Shown here: one piece after another, positions 43,422-53,314 of the stretch
How the letters are laid out: each line of letters starts with the position of its first letter
How positions within the stretch are numbered: position 1 is the stretch's first letter
Assembly (NCBI GenBank): GCA_965204405.1
Contig: CBDBEN010000005.1
Location: 1,984,001-2,048,000, forward strand
DNA length: 64,000 nt
Reading direction: 5' to 3'
Source of the DNA: JANQPX01 sp965204405
Lineage (GTDB): Bacteria; Pseudomonadota; Alphaproteobacteria; Geminicoccales; Geminicoccaceae
Notes under the pieces: generated by a model
Told to the model about the DNA's origin: nothing
Seen by the model: only the letters and a program-made list of their open reading frames with translations
The model's database searches: none
Made by a program: the position numbers and the translations under genes

Positions 43422-44295
43422 CCCTACGGAAGCCGAGGCCCCCAAACGCCTCGCCCAGCCTAACGCAATCAGCGATTCAGTATGGTCGATCGTCGCGATT
43501 GCGGTCGCCATGATCTTCTTCTTTCCGATTTATTGGGCGGTTTCCAACAGCCTTCGTCTGCCGGCCGAAACCTTTACGGTCGCAGGGCTCGGTATCCCGT
43601 TTGTCGATTTTACGCCGACCCTGGAAAACTGGAACTCGCAGGTCAAAGTTCCCGAGGCCTATGACGCCTTCGCCAACAGCACCATCATTTCGATGGCCGC
43701 CGTTGCCCTTGCGCTTTCCCTAGGCCTGCCGGCTGCCTACGCACTCGCCCGCTTCAAGTTCTTCACAATCGCCAACAAGGACCTGACGGTCTGGTTCCTC
43801 TCTCAGCGTGTCCTGCCGCCGGTGGCGACTGCGGTTCCATTCTTCATCGTTTTCTCATCCCTCAACCTTCTCGACACGCGCCTCGCCCTGACCTTGGTCA
43901 GCGCCACCTTCATCTTGCCGTTCGCGGTGGTGATCGTCCGGCAGACTTTCTACGACCTGCCGATCGAGCTGGAGGAGGCTGCACTGGTGGATGGCGCCAG
44001 CCACATCACCACCTTCTGGCGGATCGCCATCCCGCTTGCCATGCCTGCCATCGCAGCGGCGGCGCTGATCATGTTCGCCTTTGCCTGGAACGAGTACCTC
44101 TTCGCCGTCATCCTGACCGTTAAGGATGCGGCCACGATGCCGGTTCATATTGCAGGCGGTGTCGATACGCGGGGTGTGCAGTTCTGGTTCGTCGCCGTGC
44201 GCGCCCTCATCGCGATGATCCCGCCGGTTCTTCTTGCTCTTTTTGCGCAGCGCTACATTGTCCGCGGCCTGACATTGGGGGCGGTCAAGGGATAG
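43414..44295 (+). CDS. Sugar ABC transporter permease (CUT1, second)
   Basis: 293 residues, MalG-like. Hydrophobic helices and the EAA loop ELEEAALVDGASHITTFWRI then PLAMP, which docks with the ATPase. No ATP-binding subunit gene follows; the next gene is pyruvate carboxylase. The transporter must borrow an ATPase encoded elsewhere, as MsmK-type shared ATPases allow. Confidence 0.88.
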   Translation: MNSPTEAEAPKRLAQPNAISDSVWSIVAIAVAMIFFFPIYWAVSNSLRLPAETFTVAGLGIPFVDFTPTLENWNSQVKVPEAYDAFANSTIISMAAVALALSLGLPAAYALARFKFFTIANKDLTVWFLSQRVLPPVATAVPFFIVFSSLNLLDTRLALTLVSATFILPFAVVIVRQTFYDLPIELEEAALVDGASHITTFWRIAIPLAMPAIAAAALIMFAFAWNEYLFAVILTVKDAATMPVHIAGGVDTRGVQFWFVAVRALIAMIPPVLLALFAQRYIVRGLTLGAVKG

Positions 44296-44476
44296 CCACG
44301 TGAGCTTTAAGGCGCGTTGGCGGCAGCGGTCAGGCGAACTTCTTTGCGAAACATGGACGCATTGCCGTGCGTACCGCTTGTTTGTAGCCCCTCTGTAGCT
44401 TCAAAGTAGACTTATGGTCGTGCCAAAATTTCCTGCTGATCACAGGATGGCATGTGGCGCCCGTTTGGAGTAGTGG

Positions 44477-47400
44477 ATGGAAAGTTTCAAAAAGCTCTTG
44501 GTTGCCAATCGCGGCGAAATCGCGATCCGCGTGCTGAGAGCGGCCAATGAACTCGGCAAGCAAACCGTCGCGATCTATGCCGAGGAAGACAAGCTCTCGC
44601 TCCATCGGTTCAAGGCCGATGAGGCCTACAGGGTCGGGGCGGTCAAGGGACCGATCAAGGCCTATCTCGACATCGACGATATCATCCGCACCGCCAAGGC
44701 TTGCGGTGCCGATGCACTCCATCCGGGCTATGGGCTGCTGTCCGAAAATCCTGATTTCGCCGATGCCTGTGCAGACGCCGGCATTGCATTTATCGGGCCC
44801 AAGTCCGAGACCATGCGCCTGCTCGGCGACAAGGTGAGTGCTCGCAATGTGGCGATCACGGCTGGCGTGCCGGTGATACCGGCGACCGACGTGTTGCCGA
44901 AGAATCCCAAGAAAGTCGAAAAGTTAGCCGCCGAAATTGGTTATCCCCTGATGCTCAAGGCGAGCTGGGGCGGCGGCGGCCGTGGCATGCGCCCGATCCG
45001 CTCGAAGAAGGAATTGGCCGAAAGCGTGCTTGCGGGCAGCCGGGAAGCGGAGGCGGCGTTTGGCCGGGGCGATGTCTATCTCGAGAAGCTGATCGAGCGT
45101 GCGCGGCATATCGAGGTCCAGATCCTGGGCGACAAGCATGGTCATATCGTCCATCTGTTCGAGCGGGATTGCACGGTTCAGCGGCGCAACCAGAAGGTGG
45201 TGGAGCGGGCGCCGGCACCGCATCTGGATGAGGGCAGGCGAGGGGAGCTTTGCGAACTTGCCCTGAAGATCGCCCGCTATGCGTCCTATGAATGCGCGGG
45301 CACGGTCGAATTTCTCGAAGATGTCGACACTGGTGCGTTTTACTTCATCGAGGTCAATCCGCGCATTCAGGTGGAGCACACCGTGACCGAAGAGGTCACA
45401 GGCATCGACATCGTCAAGGCCCAGATCCGGATCACGGAGGGCGGCCGGATCGGCCAGATCGACGAGACCGGCGTGCCGCCGCAGCACGGAATTGCGTTGA
45501 ACGGCCATGCGATGCAATGCCGGATTACCACTGAAGACCCTCTGAACAACTTCATCCCGGACTATGGGCGCATCACCGCTTATCGGGGCGCTACCGGTTT
45601 CGGCATCCGTCTGGATGGAGGTACCGCCTATTCAGGTGCCGTGATTACCCGGCATTACGATTCGCTTCTTGAGAAAGTCACCGCCTGGGCGCCAAGTGCC
45701 GAAGAGGCGATCGCGCGCATGGATCGTGCTCTGCGGGAGTTTCGGATCCGGGGCGTTGCCACCAATCTCGCTTTCGTGGAGAACCTGATCGGCCATCCGG
45801 TCTTCAGGGCGTGCGAGTACACGACCAAATTCATTGACGACCATGAGGAACTGTTCGATTTCGCGCGTGGGCGGGATCGCGCGACGCGTCTTTTGACCTA
45901 TCTCGCCGATGTCACCATCAACGGCCATCCCGAGACCCGCGACCGACAGCGACCGCCGGCTCATGCCCTGCCGCCGGCCGCGCCTGAACCGATTGTGGAG
46001 ACGCCGCCGCCCGGCACCAAGCAATTGCTTGACGAGCTCGGGCCTTCGGCTTTTGCCACGTGGATGCTCGAGCAGGAAAGGCTTTTGATCACCGACACCA
46101 CCATGCGGGATGCCCACCAGTCCCTGCTTGCCACCCGCATGCGCAGCTTCGACATGATCGCGGTTGCCGACGCATACGCCACCAACCTGCCGGGCATGTT
46201 CAGCATGGAATGCTGGGGCGGGGCAACCTTCGACGTCTCGATGCGCTTCTTGCAGGAATGTCCTTGGGAGCGGCTGCGAGGCCTTCGCCAAGCAATGCCG
46301 AACATTCTGCTGCAAATGCTGCTGCGTGGCTCCAACGGCGTCGGCTATACCAATTACCCGGACAATGTCGTCCAGACCTTCACTCGTCAGGCTGCGGCCA
46401 GCGGCATCGATCTGTTCCGGATTTTCGACGCGCTGAACTGGGTCGAGAGCATGCGGGTTTCGATCGATACGGTCCTCGAGTGCGGCAAGCTGTGCGAGGC
46501 GGCGATCTGCTATACCGGTGACATGCTCGATCCGGCACGCTCGAAATACGATCTGGACTACTATCTCGGCATGGCGCGGGAGTTGAAGGCGGCGGGCGCC
46601 CATATCATCGGCATCAAAGATATGGCTGGCGTAATCAAGCCGGATGCCGCACGCCTCCTGGTGAAGGCGATCAAGGACGAAACCGGTCTGCCGCTGCATT
46701 TCCATACCCATGACGCCAGCGGTATTGCTGCTGCCTCGGTGTTGGCTGCCGCCGAGGCAGGTGCCGATGTGGTCGATCTTGCGATGGACAGTCTTTCCGG
46801 CCTGACCTCCCAGCCCAATCTTGGCGCGATCGTCGTTGCTCTTGCACGTCACAGTCGCTCGACCGGCTTGGATCCCGCCATGATCCGAAGTTTTGCCGAC
46901 TATTGGGAAGCAGTACGCTTTCAATATGCCGCCTTCGAGTCCGACATGCGCGCCGGGTCGTCCGAGATCTATCTGCATGAGATGCCCGGCGGTCAGTTCA
47001 CCAATCTGAAGGCGCAGGCCCGATCCATGGGGTTGGAGGGGCGCTGGCATGAGGTCGCCAAGGCCTATGCGGATGTCAATCAGATGTTCGGTGATGTCAT
47101 CAAGGTAACGCCGTCATCGAAGATCGTCGGCGACATGGCTCTCTCCATGGTGGCGGCCGGTCTTGATTGCGCCGATGTCGAAGATCCCAAAAAGGACGTT
47201 GCCTTTCCCGACTCGGTGGTTGGTTTCTTTCGAGGGGACATCGGCCAGCCGCCGGGCGGGTTTCCCAAAGCGTTGCAGAAGAAGGTGCTGAAAGGGGAAA
47301 AACCTTTGAAGCAGCGGGCGGGTCAGGTGATGAAACCCGCCAATCTCAAGAACCTTCGCAAGCAGGCCGAAACCGAGGCCGGGCGTGAGATCACTGATGA

Positions 47401-47926
47401 GGAGTTTTGCTCCTATCTCATGTATCCCAAGGTCTTTGTCGACTATGCCCGAAACCGTGCCGAGTACGGCCCCGTCGCCGTCCTGCCGACGCGTACCTTT
47501 TTCTATGGGATGTCCTCAGGCGAGGAAATCACCGCCGATCTCGAACCCGGCAAGACCATGATGATCCGCTGCGTCGCCATCGGCGAGACCGATAATGACG
47601 GGGCGGCGCGAGTCTTCTTCGAAGTGAATGGCCAGCCGCGGATCGCCAAGGTGCAGGATCGGCATGCCGAGCAGACCTCAAACCGGCCGCCCAAGGCGGA
47701 TGAAACCAACCCCGCCCATGTAGCGGCGCCGATGCCCGGTGTCATCGCGACGGTGGCCGTCAAGGAGGGGCAGAAGATCAGCACCGGTGATCTGCTGATG
47801 ACCATTGAGGCGATGAAGATGGAAACCGCAATTCATGCGGATCGAAACGGCACCGTGGCGCGGCTCCTGGTTTCAGCCGGCAGCCAGATCGATGCGAAAG
47901 ACTTGTTATTGGAACTGGATGCATGA
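44477..47926 (+). CDS. pyc: Pyruvate carboxylase
   Basis: 1149 residues, the full single-chain form. It makes oxaloacetate from pyruvate and bicarbonate with ATP, using biotin. Domains in order: biotin carboxylase (about 1-450; ATP-grasp loop KASWGGGGRGMRPI and YFIEVNPRIQVEHTVTEEVT), carboxyltransferase (about 540-820; ITDTTMRDAHQSLLATRMR, FRIFDALNW, MAGVIKPDAA, HFHTHDASG), a linker, and the biotinyl domain with K1114 in EAMKMET. Refills the TCA cycle and feeds gluconeogenesis. Followed at once by aspartate dehydrogenase, which uses or forms oxaloacetate-derived carbon. Confidence 0.97.
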   Translation: MESFKKLLVANRGEIAIRVLRAANELGKQTVAIYAEEDKLSLHRFKADEAYRVGAVKGPIKAYLDIDDIIRTAKACGADALHPGYGLLSENPDFADACADAGIAFIGPKSETMRLLGDKVSARNVAITAGVPVIPATDVLPKNPKKVEKLAAEIGYPLMLKASWGGGGRGMRPIRSKKELAESVLAGSREAEAAFGRGDVYLEKLIERARHIEVQILGDKHGHIVHLFERDCTVQRRNQKVVERAPAPHLDEGRRGELCELALKIARYASYECAGTVEFLEDVDTGAFYFIEVNPRIQVEHTVTEEVTGIDIVKAQIRITEGGRIGQIDETGVPPQHGIALNGHAMQCRITTEDPLNNFIPDYGRITAYRGATGFGIRLDGGTAYSGAVITRHYDSLLEKVTAWAPSAEEAIARMDRALREFRIRGVATNLAFVENLIGHPVFRACEYTTKFIDDHEELFDFARGRDRATRLLTYLADVTINGHPETRDRQRPPAHALPPAAPEPIVETPPPGTKQLLDELGPSAFATWMLEQERLLITDTTMRDAHQSLLATRMRSFDMIAVADAYATNLPGMFSMECWGGATFDVSMRFLQECPWERLRGLRQAMPNILLQMLLRGSNGVGYTNYPDNVVQTFTRQAAASGIDLFRIFDALNWVESMRVSIDTVLECGKLCEAAICYTGDMLDPARSKYDLDYYLGMARELKAAGAHIIGIKDMAGVIKPDAARLLVKAIKDETGLPLHFHTHDASGIAAASVLAAAEAGADVVDLAMDSLSGLTSQPNLGAIVVALARHSRSTGLDPAMIRSFADYWEAVRFQYAAFESDMRAGSSEIYLHEMPGGQFTNLKAQARSMGLEGRWHEVAKAYADVNQMFGDVIKVTPSSKIVGDMALSMVAAGLDCADVEDPKKDVAFPDSVVGFFRGDIGQPPGGFPKALQKKVLKGEKPLKQRAGQVMKPANLKNLRKQAETEAGREITDEEFCSYLMYPKVFVDYARNRAEYGPVAVLPTRTFFYGMSSGEEITADLEPGKTMMIRCVAIGETDNDGAARVFFEVNGQPRIAKVQDRHAEQTSNRPPKADETNPAHVAAPMPGVIATVAVKEGQKISTGDLLMTIEAMKMETAIHADRNGTVARLLVSAGSQIDAKDLLLELDA

Positions 47927-47960
47927 TGGCGCCGCTAAGACCGCAAGGGAAATCAAAGCC

Positions 47961-48788
47961 TTGAACGATAGTCACAAGAAAGAGACCTTGACGGTGGCCA
48001 TCGGCGGGTTTGGTGCGATCGGGCGGGAGATCGGGGCTCGTCTCGATCAAGGCGAGCCGGGGCTGCGGCTCGAAGCCGTCAGTGCTCGTGATGTCAAGAA
48101 AGCCGAGGCGGCGATGGCGGGTTTTGGACGCCCGGTTCCCGTTTTGCCGTTAGCGGACCTCGCCCGATCCGCCGACGTCATCGTCGAATGCGCTCCTGCC
48201 GCCGTTTTCCGCGAGATTGCTCTCCCCGTTTTGAAGGCAGGCAAGACATTGGTGCCGCTCAGCGTCGGGGCACTCCTGGTGCATGATGATCTGGTGCAGC
48301 TGGCAAAAGATCACGAGGCGCGGATCATCGTGCCCACCGGGGCATTATTGGGTCTCGATGCTGTCCGCGCGGCGGCAGAAGGCGAGATCCGCTCGGTGAC
48401 CATGGTCACCAGAAAGCCGCCGGGCGGGTTGGCAGGCGCTCCCTATCTCGAAGAGCGCGGCATCGATCTTTCCGCTCTCGATGAACCGCTCAAGATCTTC
48501 GCGGGAAGCGCTCGTGAAGGTGCACGCGGCTTCCCCGCCAATGTCAATGTCGCCGCTGCCTTGTCGCTGGCTGGTATCGGCCCGGATCGGACCAGGTTGG
48601 AGATCTGGGCCGATCCGGCGATCAAGCGCAATACCCATAGGATCAGCGTTGATGCCGACAGCGTCCGTTTCGAGATGACGATCGAGAATGTTCCGAGCGA
48701 CGCCAATCCCAGAACCGGCAAGATTACGGCGCTCAGTGCGCTCGCGGCTCTAAAAGCGATGACCTCGGTGTTGAAAGTGGGCAGCTAG
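47961..48788 (+). CDS. L-aspartate dehydrogenase
   Basis: 275 residues from the TTG at 47961, chosen for the AAGGGA site ten bases upstream; an ATG at 47919 overlapping the pyc stop is an alternative. An NAD(P)-dependent enzyme that interconverts aspartate with iminoaspartate or oxaloacetate. Rossmann motif VAIGGFGAIGREIG, VIVECAPAAVFREIA, VPTGALLGLDAV and FPANVNVAAALSLAGIGPD, with the catalytic His seen in IKRNTHRISVDA. It may feed NAD synthesis or the aspartate pool; the neighbouring pyruvate carboxylase supports oxaloacetate as the partner. Confidence 0.85.
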   Translation: MNDSHKKETLTVAIGGFGAIGREIGARLDQGEPGLRLEAVSARDVKKAEAAMAGFGRPVPVLPLADLARSADVIVECAPAAVFREIALPVLKAGKTLVPLSVGALLVHDDLVQLAKDHEARIIVPTGALLGLDAVRAAAEGEIRSVTMVTRKPPGGLAGAPYLEERGIDLSALDEPLKIFAGSAREGARGFPANVNVAAALSLAGIGPDRTRLEIWADPAIKRNTHRISVDADSVRFEMTIENVPSDANPRTGKITALSALAALKAMTSVLKVGS

Positions 48789-48893
48789 AGCATTTCCGGT
48801 TGAGGTTTTCGCGGTGCCAGCCCTCTCCCCCGCCTAACCACCCGATATGGTCGGGATCCTGCGGGTGGTTGGGCGGGGGAGAGGGCTGGATCG
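48787..48893. repeat. Dispersed GC-rich palindrome B, copy 5
   Basis: The best preserved copy. Nearly perfect 28-base arms at 48817-48844 and 48862-48889 (CCAGCCCTCTCCCCCGCC at the outer end) flank the loop ATATGGTCGGGATCCTG. It starts one base before the aspartate dehydrogenase stop and lies between convergent genes. Confidence 0.9.
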
Positions 48894-49060
48894 ACCTGCC
48901 TCGAAAATGTGCCAGACCGGGTCCCGGTATGATGGAATTGGTCCTAGTTTTCCTCAGACTTGTTAACTCAAACTGAGCCTATATGCCCGCGGATCAGCAT
49001 AGTACGACGTAATTCCACCCAATCGGGTTACGCATAGCGGTATGACGAGCCGCTTCCCGG

Positions 49061-49594
49061 TCAGCCGGGACTTGCGCTGGCCGGCTTGACCTCGGATTTC
49101 AGATTTTCGATCACATCCAGAGCCGTATAGGCATCGCGTTCACCCTCAGGCTTTTCGCCGTCGAACATCACGATGTCCAGGTAGCCGGCATAGCTGTAGT
49201 CAGCACGGCCACCGCCAAAACCGGTCGACAAGCCGATGCCGACATTGCTGCTGCCACCGCCAACACCGATTCCGATACGCGGCGAGGCCCCGCGGACCGA
49301 TGTCACGACGGGCTCGACCTCCCTGGAAACCACCTTGAAATAGTCGTGCCCGTTTTCGAGCGTCACCTCGGCAGCGCGAAAGAGGGCATAGGATTCGACC
49401 GTGTCGCGCGGCGTTGACTGATTGCCGGTAAATTTCACACTGTAGCGATTGTTTTCGATCTGCTGTTCGCTATAGCCGCCATTCTCTCCAAGCGCCTGGT
49501 AAGGGGTCGGCGCGACCGAACATCCGGCCAGCCAAAGGGAGGCGGTAAGAGCCAGGGCAAGACGTCCGGGACTGTGAAGGTCAAGTTTCATCAT
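49061..49594 (-). CDS. CC0125/CC1285-type lipoprotein, paralogue 1
   Basis: 177 residues from the ATG at 49594. Signal peptide with lipobox LAGC, then the family motif TPYQALGENGGYSEQQIENN and RYSVKFTGNQSTPRDTVESY. A Gly-rich segment (GIGVGGGSSNVGIGLSTGFG) near the middle is distinctive. It shares the N-terminal and middle motifs with the next gene upstream, 160 bases away, and so is a tandem duplicate. Outer-membrane anchored; function unknown. Confidence 0.82.
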   Translation of the reverse strand: MMKLDLHSPGRLALALTASLWLAGCSVAPTPYQALGENGGYSEQQIENNRYSVKFTGNQSTPRDTVESYALFRAAEVTLENGHDYFKVVSREVEPVVTSVRGASPRIGIGVGGGSSNVGIGLSTGFGGGRADYSYAGYLDIVMFDGEKPEGERDAYTALDVIENLKSEVKPASASPG

Positions 49595-49753
49595 AGACAG
49601 ATCCCAAGTTCGAGAGACATGAAAGCCTGCGTTTGATAGATCGGACCAGTTCAAAACGCTGCAGGACCAACCCGCTATTTCCGATCGGGCTCGATGGTCG
49701 GGTTGGTCTCATCCACGACGTACCGCTTCCCTAGATCACCCAATCGGGCCGCC

Positions 49754-50299
49754 TTACTTTTCGGCGGGCTGGCGAAGCAGCGGCTGCAAACGCTGAAGCA
49801 CGTCGAGAGCGTCATAGGAGTTAGCATCATCAGCTGGCTTCTTACCTTCGGCCAAAACGATGTCGGCTGTGCCGGAATACTCGTTCACCGGGTAGCTCGT
49901 GCCGGATACATAACGTGGTCTGAGAAAACGCCTATGCCTGTAACCGCGGCGTCCATGATAGCGGCTATATCCAAAGCCGAAGTCATCATCATAGGCGTGG
50001 GTATAATAGCGTGTCGAGCGTTCCAGATCCCTATCGACGATGGTGAAGTAGTCGAAGCCCTCCTGCACCGTCAATTCGGCTGCCCGGTAGAGCAGATAGT
50101 TCTGAACATCGTCCCGCGGTGTCGACGAATTGCCCTCGAACGTCACGCGATAGCGGTTTTTCTCAAGCTGTTGGTCGGTATAGCCATAGCCGCCATTGCC
50201 AGGCTGATACGGGGTCGGCACGGTGCAGGCCGTGAGTATGAACATAACGGGCAGTGCGGCAGCCCAGGTCTTGGCCTTTGAAAAAAGTCGAGAAGTCAT
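49754..50299 (-). CDS. CC0125/CC1285-type lipoprotein, paralogue 2
   Basis: 181 residues. Lipobox LTAC, then TPYQPGNGGYGYTDQQLEKN and RYRVTFEGNSSTPRDDVQNY, LLYRAAELTVQEGFDYFTIV. In place of the Gly-rich segment of paralogue 1 it has a Tyr/Arg/His-rich insert (FGYSRYHGRRGYRHRRFLRP). Both copies end with an SYDALDVLQRL-type helix. Lies between the first paralogue and mutS. Confidence 0.83.
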   Translation of the reverse strand: MTSRLFSKAKTWAAALPVMFILTACTVPTPYQPGNGGYGYTDQQLEKNRYRVTFEGNSSTPRDDVQNYLLYRAAELTVQEGFDYFTIVDRDLERSTRYYTHAYDDDFGFGYSRYHGRRGYRHRRFLRPRYVSGTSYPVNEYSGTADIVLAEGKKPADDANSYDALDVLQRLQPLLRQPAEK

Positions 50300-50437
50300 G
50301 ATGGAGCCTCGAAGTTTTGAAGCCTGAATATGGCGCTTCCCGGTGACAAAACCAAGTCAATATAAAAAATGTGAACAATATTCGCCGTCGCCGTGGGAAA
50401 TAATTTACACAATGCACTTTGTGGTTGCTTTGGATCA

Positions 50438-53077
50438 TCAGCGGGTTGATGGCAAAAGGGTGCGCAATCGATAAATGAGGTCAAGAGCTTCCTTAGGTGT
50501 GAGATCATCGGGGGAAGTGCTGTGCAGGAGATCTTCGATAGGACTTGCCAGCTCATCTGGGGTTGTTTCAGCTTCGGGGTTTTGCCGCCTGGACGCCGCA
50601 GCAAAAAGCGGCAGGTCGTCGGCGAGAGCGGCCGGCGCACTTTTTGCCTCCCCTTGTTCCAGCTTGTGAAGCACTGCTTCGGCCCGATCCAGCACTGCCG
50701 CCGGCAGGCCGGCGAGGCGAGCAACATGGATGCCGTAGGACCGGTCAGCCGCTCCTTCGCCAACCTCATGAAGGAAGACCACCTCGCCCTTCCACTCCTT
50801 CACCCGCATGCTGCGGCATGCCAAATGATCGAGCTTGGCAGCCAGCGCCGTTAGTTCATGATAGTGGGTTGCGAACAGCCCACGGCAGCGGCTGACTTCA
50901 TGCAGATACTCCACCACCGCCCAGGCGATCGAGAGGCCGTCGAAGGTCGCCGTGCCACGGCCAATCTCGTCCAGTATCACCAGGCTTTTAGCGGTTGCCT
51001 GGTTCAGAATCGCAGCCGTCTCCACCATTTCGACCATGAAGGTCGACCGTCCCCTCGCCAGATCGTCTGCGGCGCCTACCCTCGAGAAAAGACGGTCGAT
51101 CACGCCGATCGATGCACGGTCCGCGGGCACGAAGCTACCGGCCTGAGCGAGGACGGCGATCAGTGCGTTTTGACGCAGGAACGTGCTCTTGCCGGCCATG
51201 TTGGGGCCGGTCAGGAGCCAGAGCCGTTGCTGTTCCGAGAGGTTGGCATCATTGGCGATGAACGGGGTCTGTTCACGGACCAGCGCCTGTTCGACCACCG
51301 GGTGCCGGCCTCCCTCGATCGCGAAACCATCACCGTCATCGACACCCGGCCTGACATAGCGCTGCTCCGACGCCAGGGCGGCGAAGCCGGCGACTACATC
51401 CAGCCTTGCGAGCGCCTTTGCGGTCTTTGCAATGGCGTCGGCCGCATCCAGCACGTCCTTGGTCAGGAGATCGAAAATGTCGAGCTCGAGGGTCAACGCG
51501 CTCTCGGCGGCGCTTGCGATCTGGGTTTCGAGCTCCGCCAGTTCCTTGGTCGAAAACCGCGTCGCGTTCGCCATGCTTTGACGCTGAACGAAGGTTTCCG
51601 GCACCTTATCCCGATGGGTTGCGGTCACTTCGATGAAATAGCCGAGCATGTTGTTATGGCGGATCTTGAGGGAACTGATCCCGGTCTCGCCCTGGATCCG
51701 TGCCTGCAGCTCGGCGATGTGGCGCTTGGTCTGATCACGAAGTCCCTTGAATTGGTCCAGTTCCTCATGCCAGCCGGCGCGGACGAACCCGCCGTCCCGG
51801 GCAAGAAAAGGCGGCTCGTCCACCAGGGCCCGGCCAAGTCTCTCGGCGAGCGGCCTGTGATCCGCCATCGCATCGCCCGTTTTGGCAAGCGGTGTGTCGG
51901 TCTCGAGCAGATGGTGCTTGATCGCCGCCGATGCTTCGAGCCCGTGGCGGATGGCGATCAGATCCCTCGGCCCGCCCCTGCCGAGCGATAGCCTGGAAAG
52001 GGCACGCTCCAGATCCGGGCAGCCTTTGAGGCTGGTGCGGATATCAGCTCGAAGGTCCGGTGTCTCGACCAGTGCCTGGACAGCGTCGAGGCGTCTTTTG
52101 ATCGGCGTCGCTTCGGCAAGGGGTGTCGCCAGCCTCGCCGCCAGAAGCCTGCCGCCGGCACCGGTTACGGTGCGGTCGACCGAGGCCAGAAGGCTGCCCT
52201 GGCGCTCGCCCGTCAGGCTGCTCAGAAGCTCCAGATTGCGCCGCGTGGCGGCATCGATCACCATATGGCCGCCCGGCATCATCCGTCGCGGCGGCGACAG
52301 GCGGGGAAGGCGTCCCTTCTGGGTCAGCTCGACATAGTTGATCAGCGCCCCGCAGGCCCCGAGCTCGGCCCGGCTAAACTGGCCAAAGCCGTCCAGCGCC
52401 TTCACCTCGAAGCTTTGCTGCAGCCGTTTCTCGCCTCGCTCCGAGCAGAAGTCATGATCGGGGAGCGGGCTCAGCCGTTCGTCCCAGTCCGCGAGCCTCT
52501 CGCGAAAGACATCGTCGTCGAACAGGGTATCGGCGATCAGGAGTTCGCCGGGTTCGATCCGGGCAAGCGTGGCGCCGAGACCGCCATTGACGACCGGTTC
52601 GGTCAAAAATTCGCCGGTCGACATATCCAGCCAGGCAAGCCCCAGCTTTTTCTGGCTGGTCGCGACAGCGGCCAGGAAATTATGGCGCCTCGCTTCCAGC
52701 AAGCTGTCCTCGGTCAGCGTGCCCGGCGTTACAAGGCGGATCACCTCGCGCCTGACAACAGACTTCGGTCCCCGCTTTTTGGCTTCCGCGGGATCCTCGG
52801 TTTGCTCGCAAATGGCGACCTTGAAGCCCTTTTTGATCAGGCGCTCCAGATAGCCCTCGGCGCTGTGCACCGGCACGCCGCACATGGGGATGTCCTCATC
52901 GCCATGGCGTCCACGCTTGGTGAGCGCGATGTCCAGCGCAGGCGCTGCCTGCTTGGCGTCCTCGAAAAACAGCTCGTAGAAATCGCCCATCCGGAAGAAC
53001 AGAAGGCATGCGGGATGCTCCGCCTTCAAGGCCTGGTACTGGGCAATCATCGGCGTCGGCCGGCCGCTCGCCGCCAC
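50438..53077 (-). CDS. mutS: DNA mismatch repair protein MutS
   Basis: 879 residues, full length. Mismatch-recognition motif GDFYELFFEDA (F-x-E Phe and Glu near the N-terminus), connector and lever domains, then the ABC-type ATPase: Walker A GPNMAGKSTFLRQ, VGAADDLARGRSTFMVEM, and Walker B VILDEIGRGTATFDG, followed by FATHYHEL. It binds mispairs and recruits MutL. Monocistronic. The C-terminal dimerisation helices are present (LDLIYRLRTLL). Confidence 0.97.
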   Translation of the reverse strand: MAASGRPTPMIAQYQALKAEHPACLLFFRMGDFYELFFEDAKQAAPALDIALTKRGRHGDEDIPMCGVPVHSAEGYLERLIKKGFKVAICEQTEDPAEAKKRGPKSVVRREVIRLVTPGTLTEDSLLEARRHNFLAAVATSQKKLGLAWLDMSTGEFLTEPVVNGGLGATLARIEPGELLIADTLFDDDVFRERLADWDERLSPLPDHDFCSERGEKRLQQSFEVKALDGFGQFSRAELGACGALINYVELTQKGRLPRLSPPRRMMPGGHMVIDAATRRNLELLSSLTGERQGSLLASVDRTVTGAGGRLLAARLATPLAEATPIKRRLDAVQALVETPDLRADIRTSLKGCPDLERALSRLSLGRGGPRDLIAIRHGLEASAAIKHHLLETDTPLAKTGDAMADHRPLAERLGRALVDEPPFLARDGGFVRAGWHEELDQFKGLRDQTKRHIAELQARIQGETGISSLKIRHNNMLGYFIEVTATHRDKVPETFVQRQSMANATRFSTKELAELETQIASAAESALTLELDIFDLLTKDVLDAADAIAKTAKALARLDVVAGFAALASEQRYVRPGVDDGDGFAIEGGRHPVVEQALVREQTPFIANDANLSEQQRLWLLTGPNMAGKSTFLRQNALIAVLAQAGSFVPADRASIGVIDRLFSRVGAADDLARGRSTFMVEMVETAAILNQATAKSLVILDEIGRGTATFDGLSIAWAVVEYLHEVSRCRGLFATHYHELTALAAKLDHLACRSMRVKEWKGEVVFLHEVGEGAADRSYGIHVARLAGLPAAVLDRAEAVLHKLEQGEAKSAPAALADDLPLFAAASRRQNPEAETTPDELASPIEDLLHSTSPDDLTPKEALDLIYRLRTLLPSTR

Positions 53078-53314
53078 GTTCCTTCTCCTTTGTCCGTCAT
53101 CTTTCGGGCGTATGTCCCGGATGGACCTCGCTATATCACGGGTTTGTCTCGAAGCACGAGTGGAACGAAGCGTGACGATGCCGAAAAGTACAAAGACGGC
53201 GATGGGGAACAGGAACCGCTACTGGACAAGCATCAAGGACGGCGCGAGGATGGCGCTGTCGGGCTTTGAGCGGAGCTCCAGGCCAACGGTTGCAAAGACA
53301 GCGAAAGTTCGGAT

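Noticed and set aside
45632..47050. Long minus-strand open frame (472 codons) opposite pyruvate carboxylase
   Set aside because: It lies wholly inside pyc, has no family resemblance or ribosome site, and is typical of antisense frames in GC-rich genes.
50858..53269. Long plus-strand frames opposite mutS
   Set aside because: They have no recognisable motifs and sit entirely over the highly conserved MutS coding sequence.
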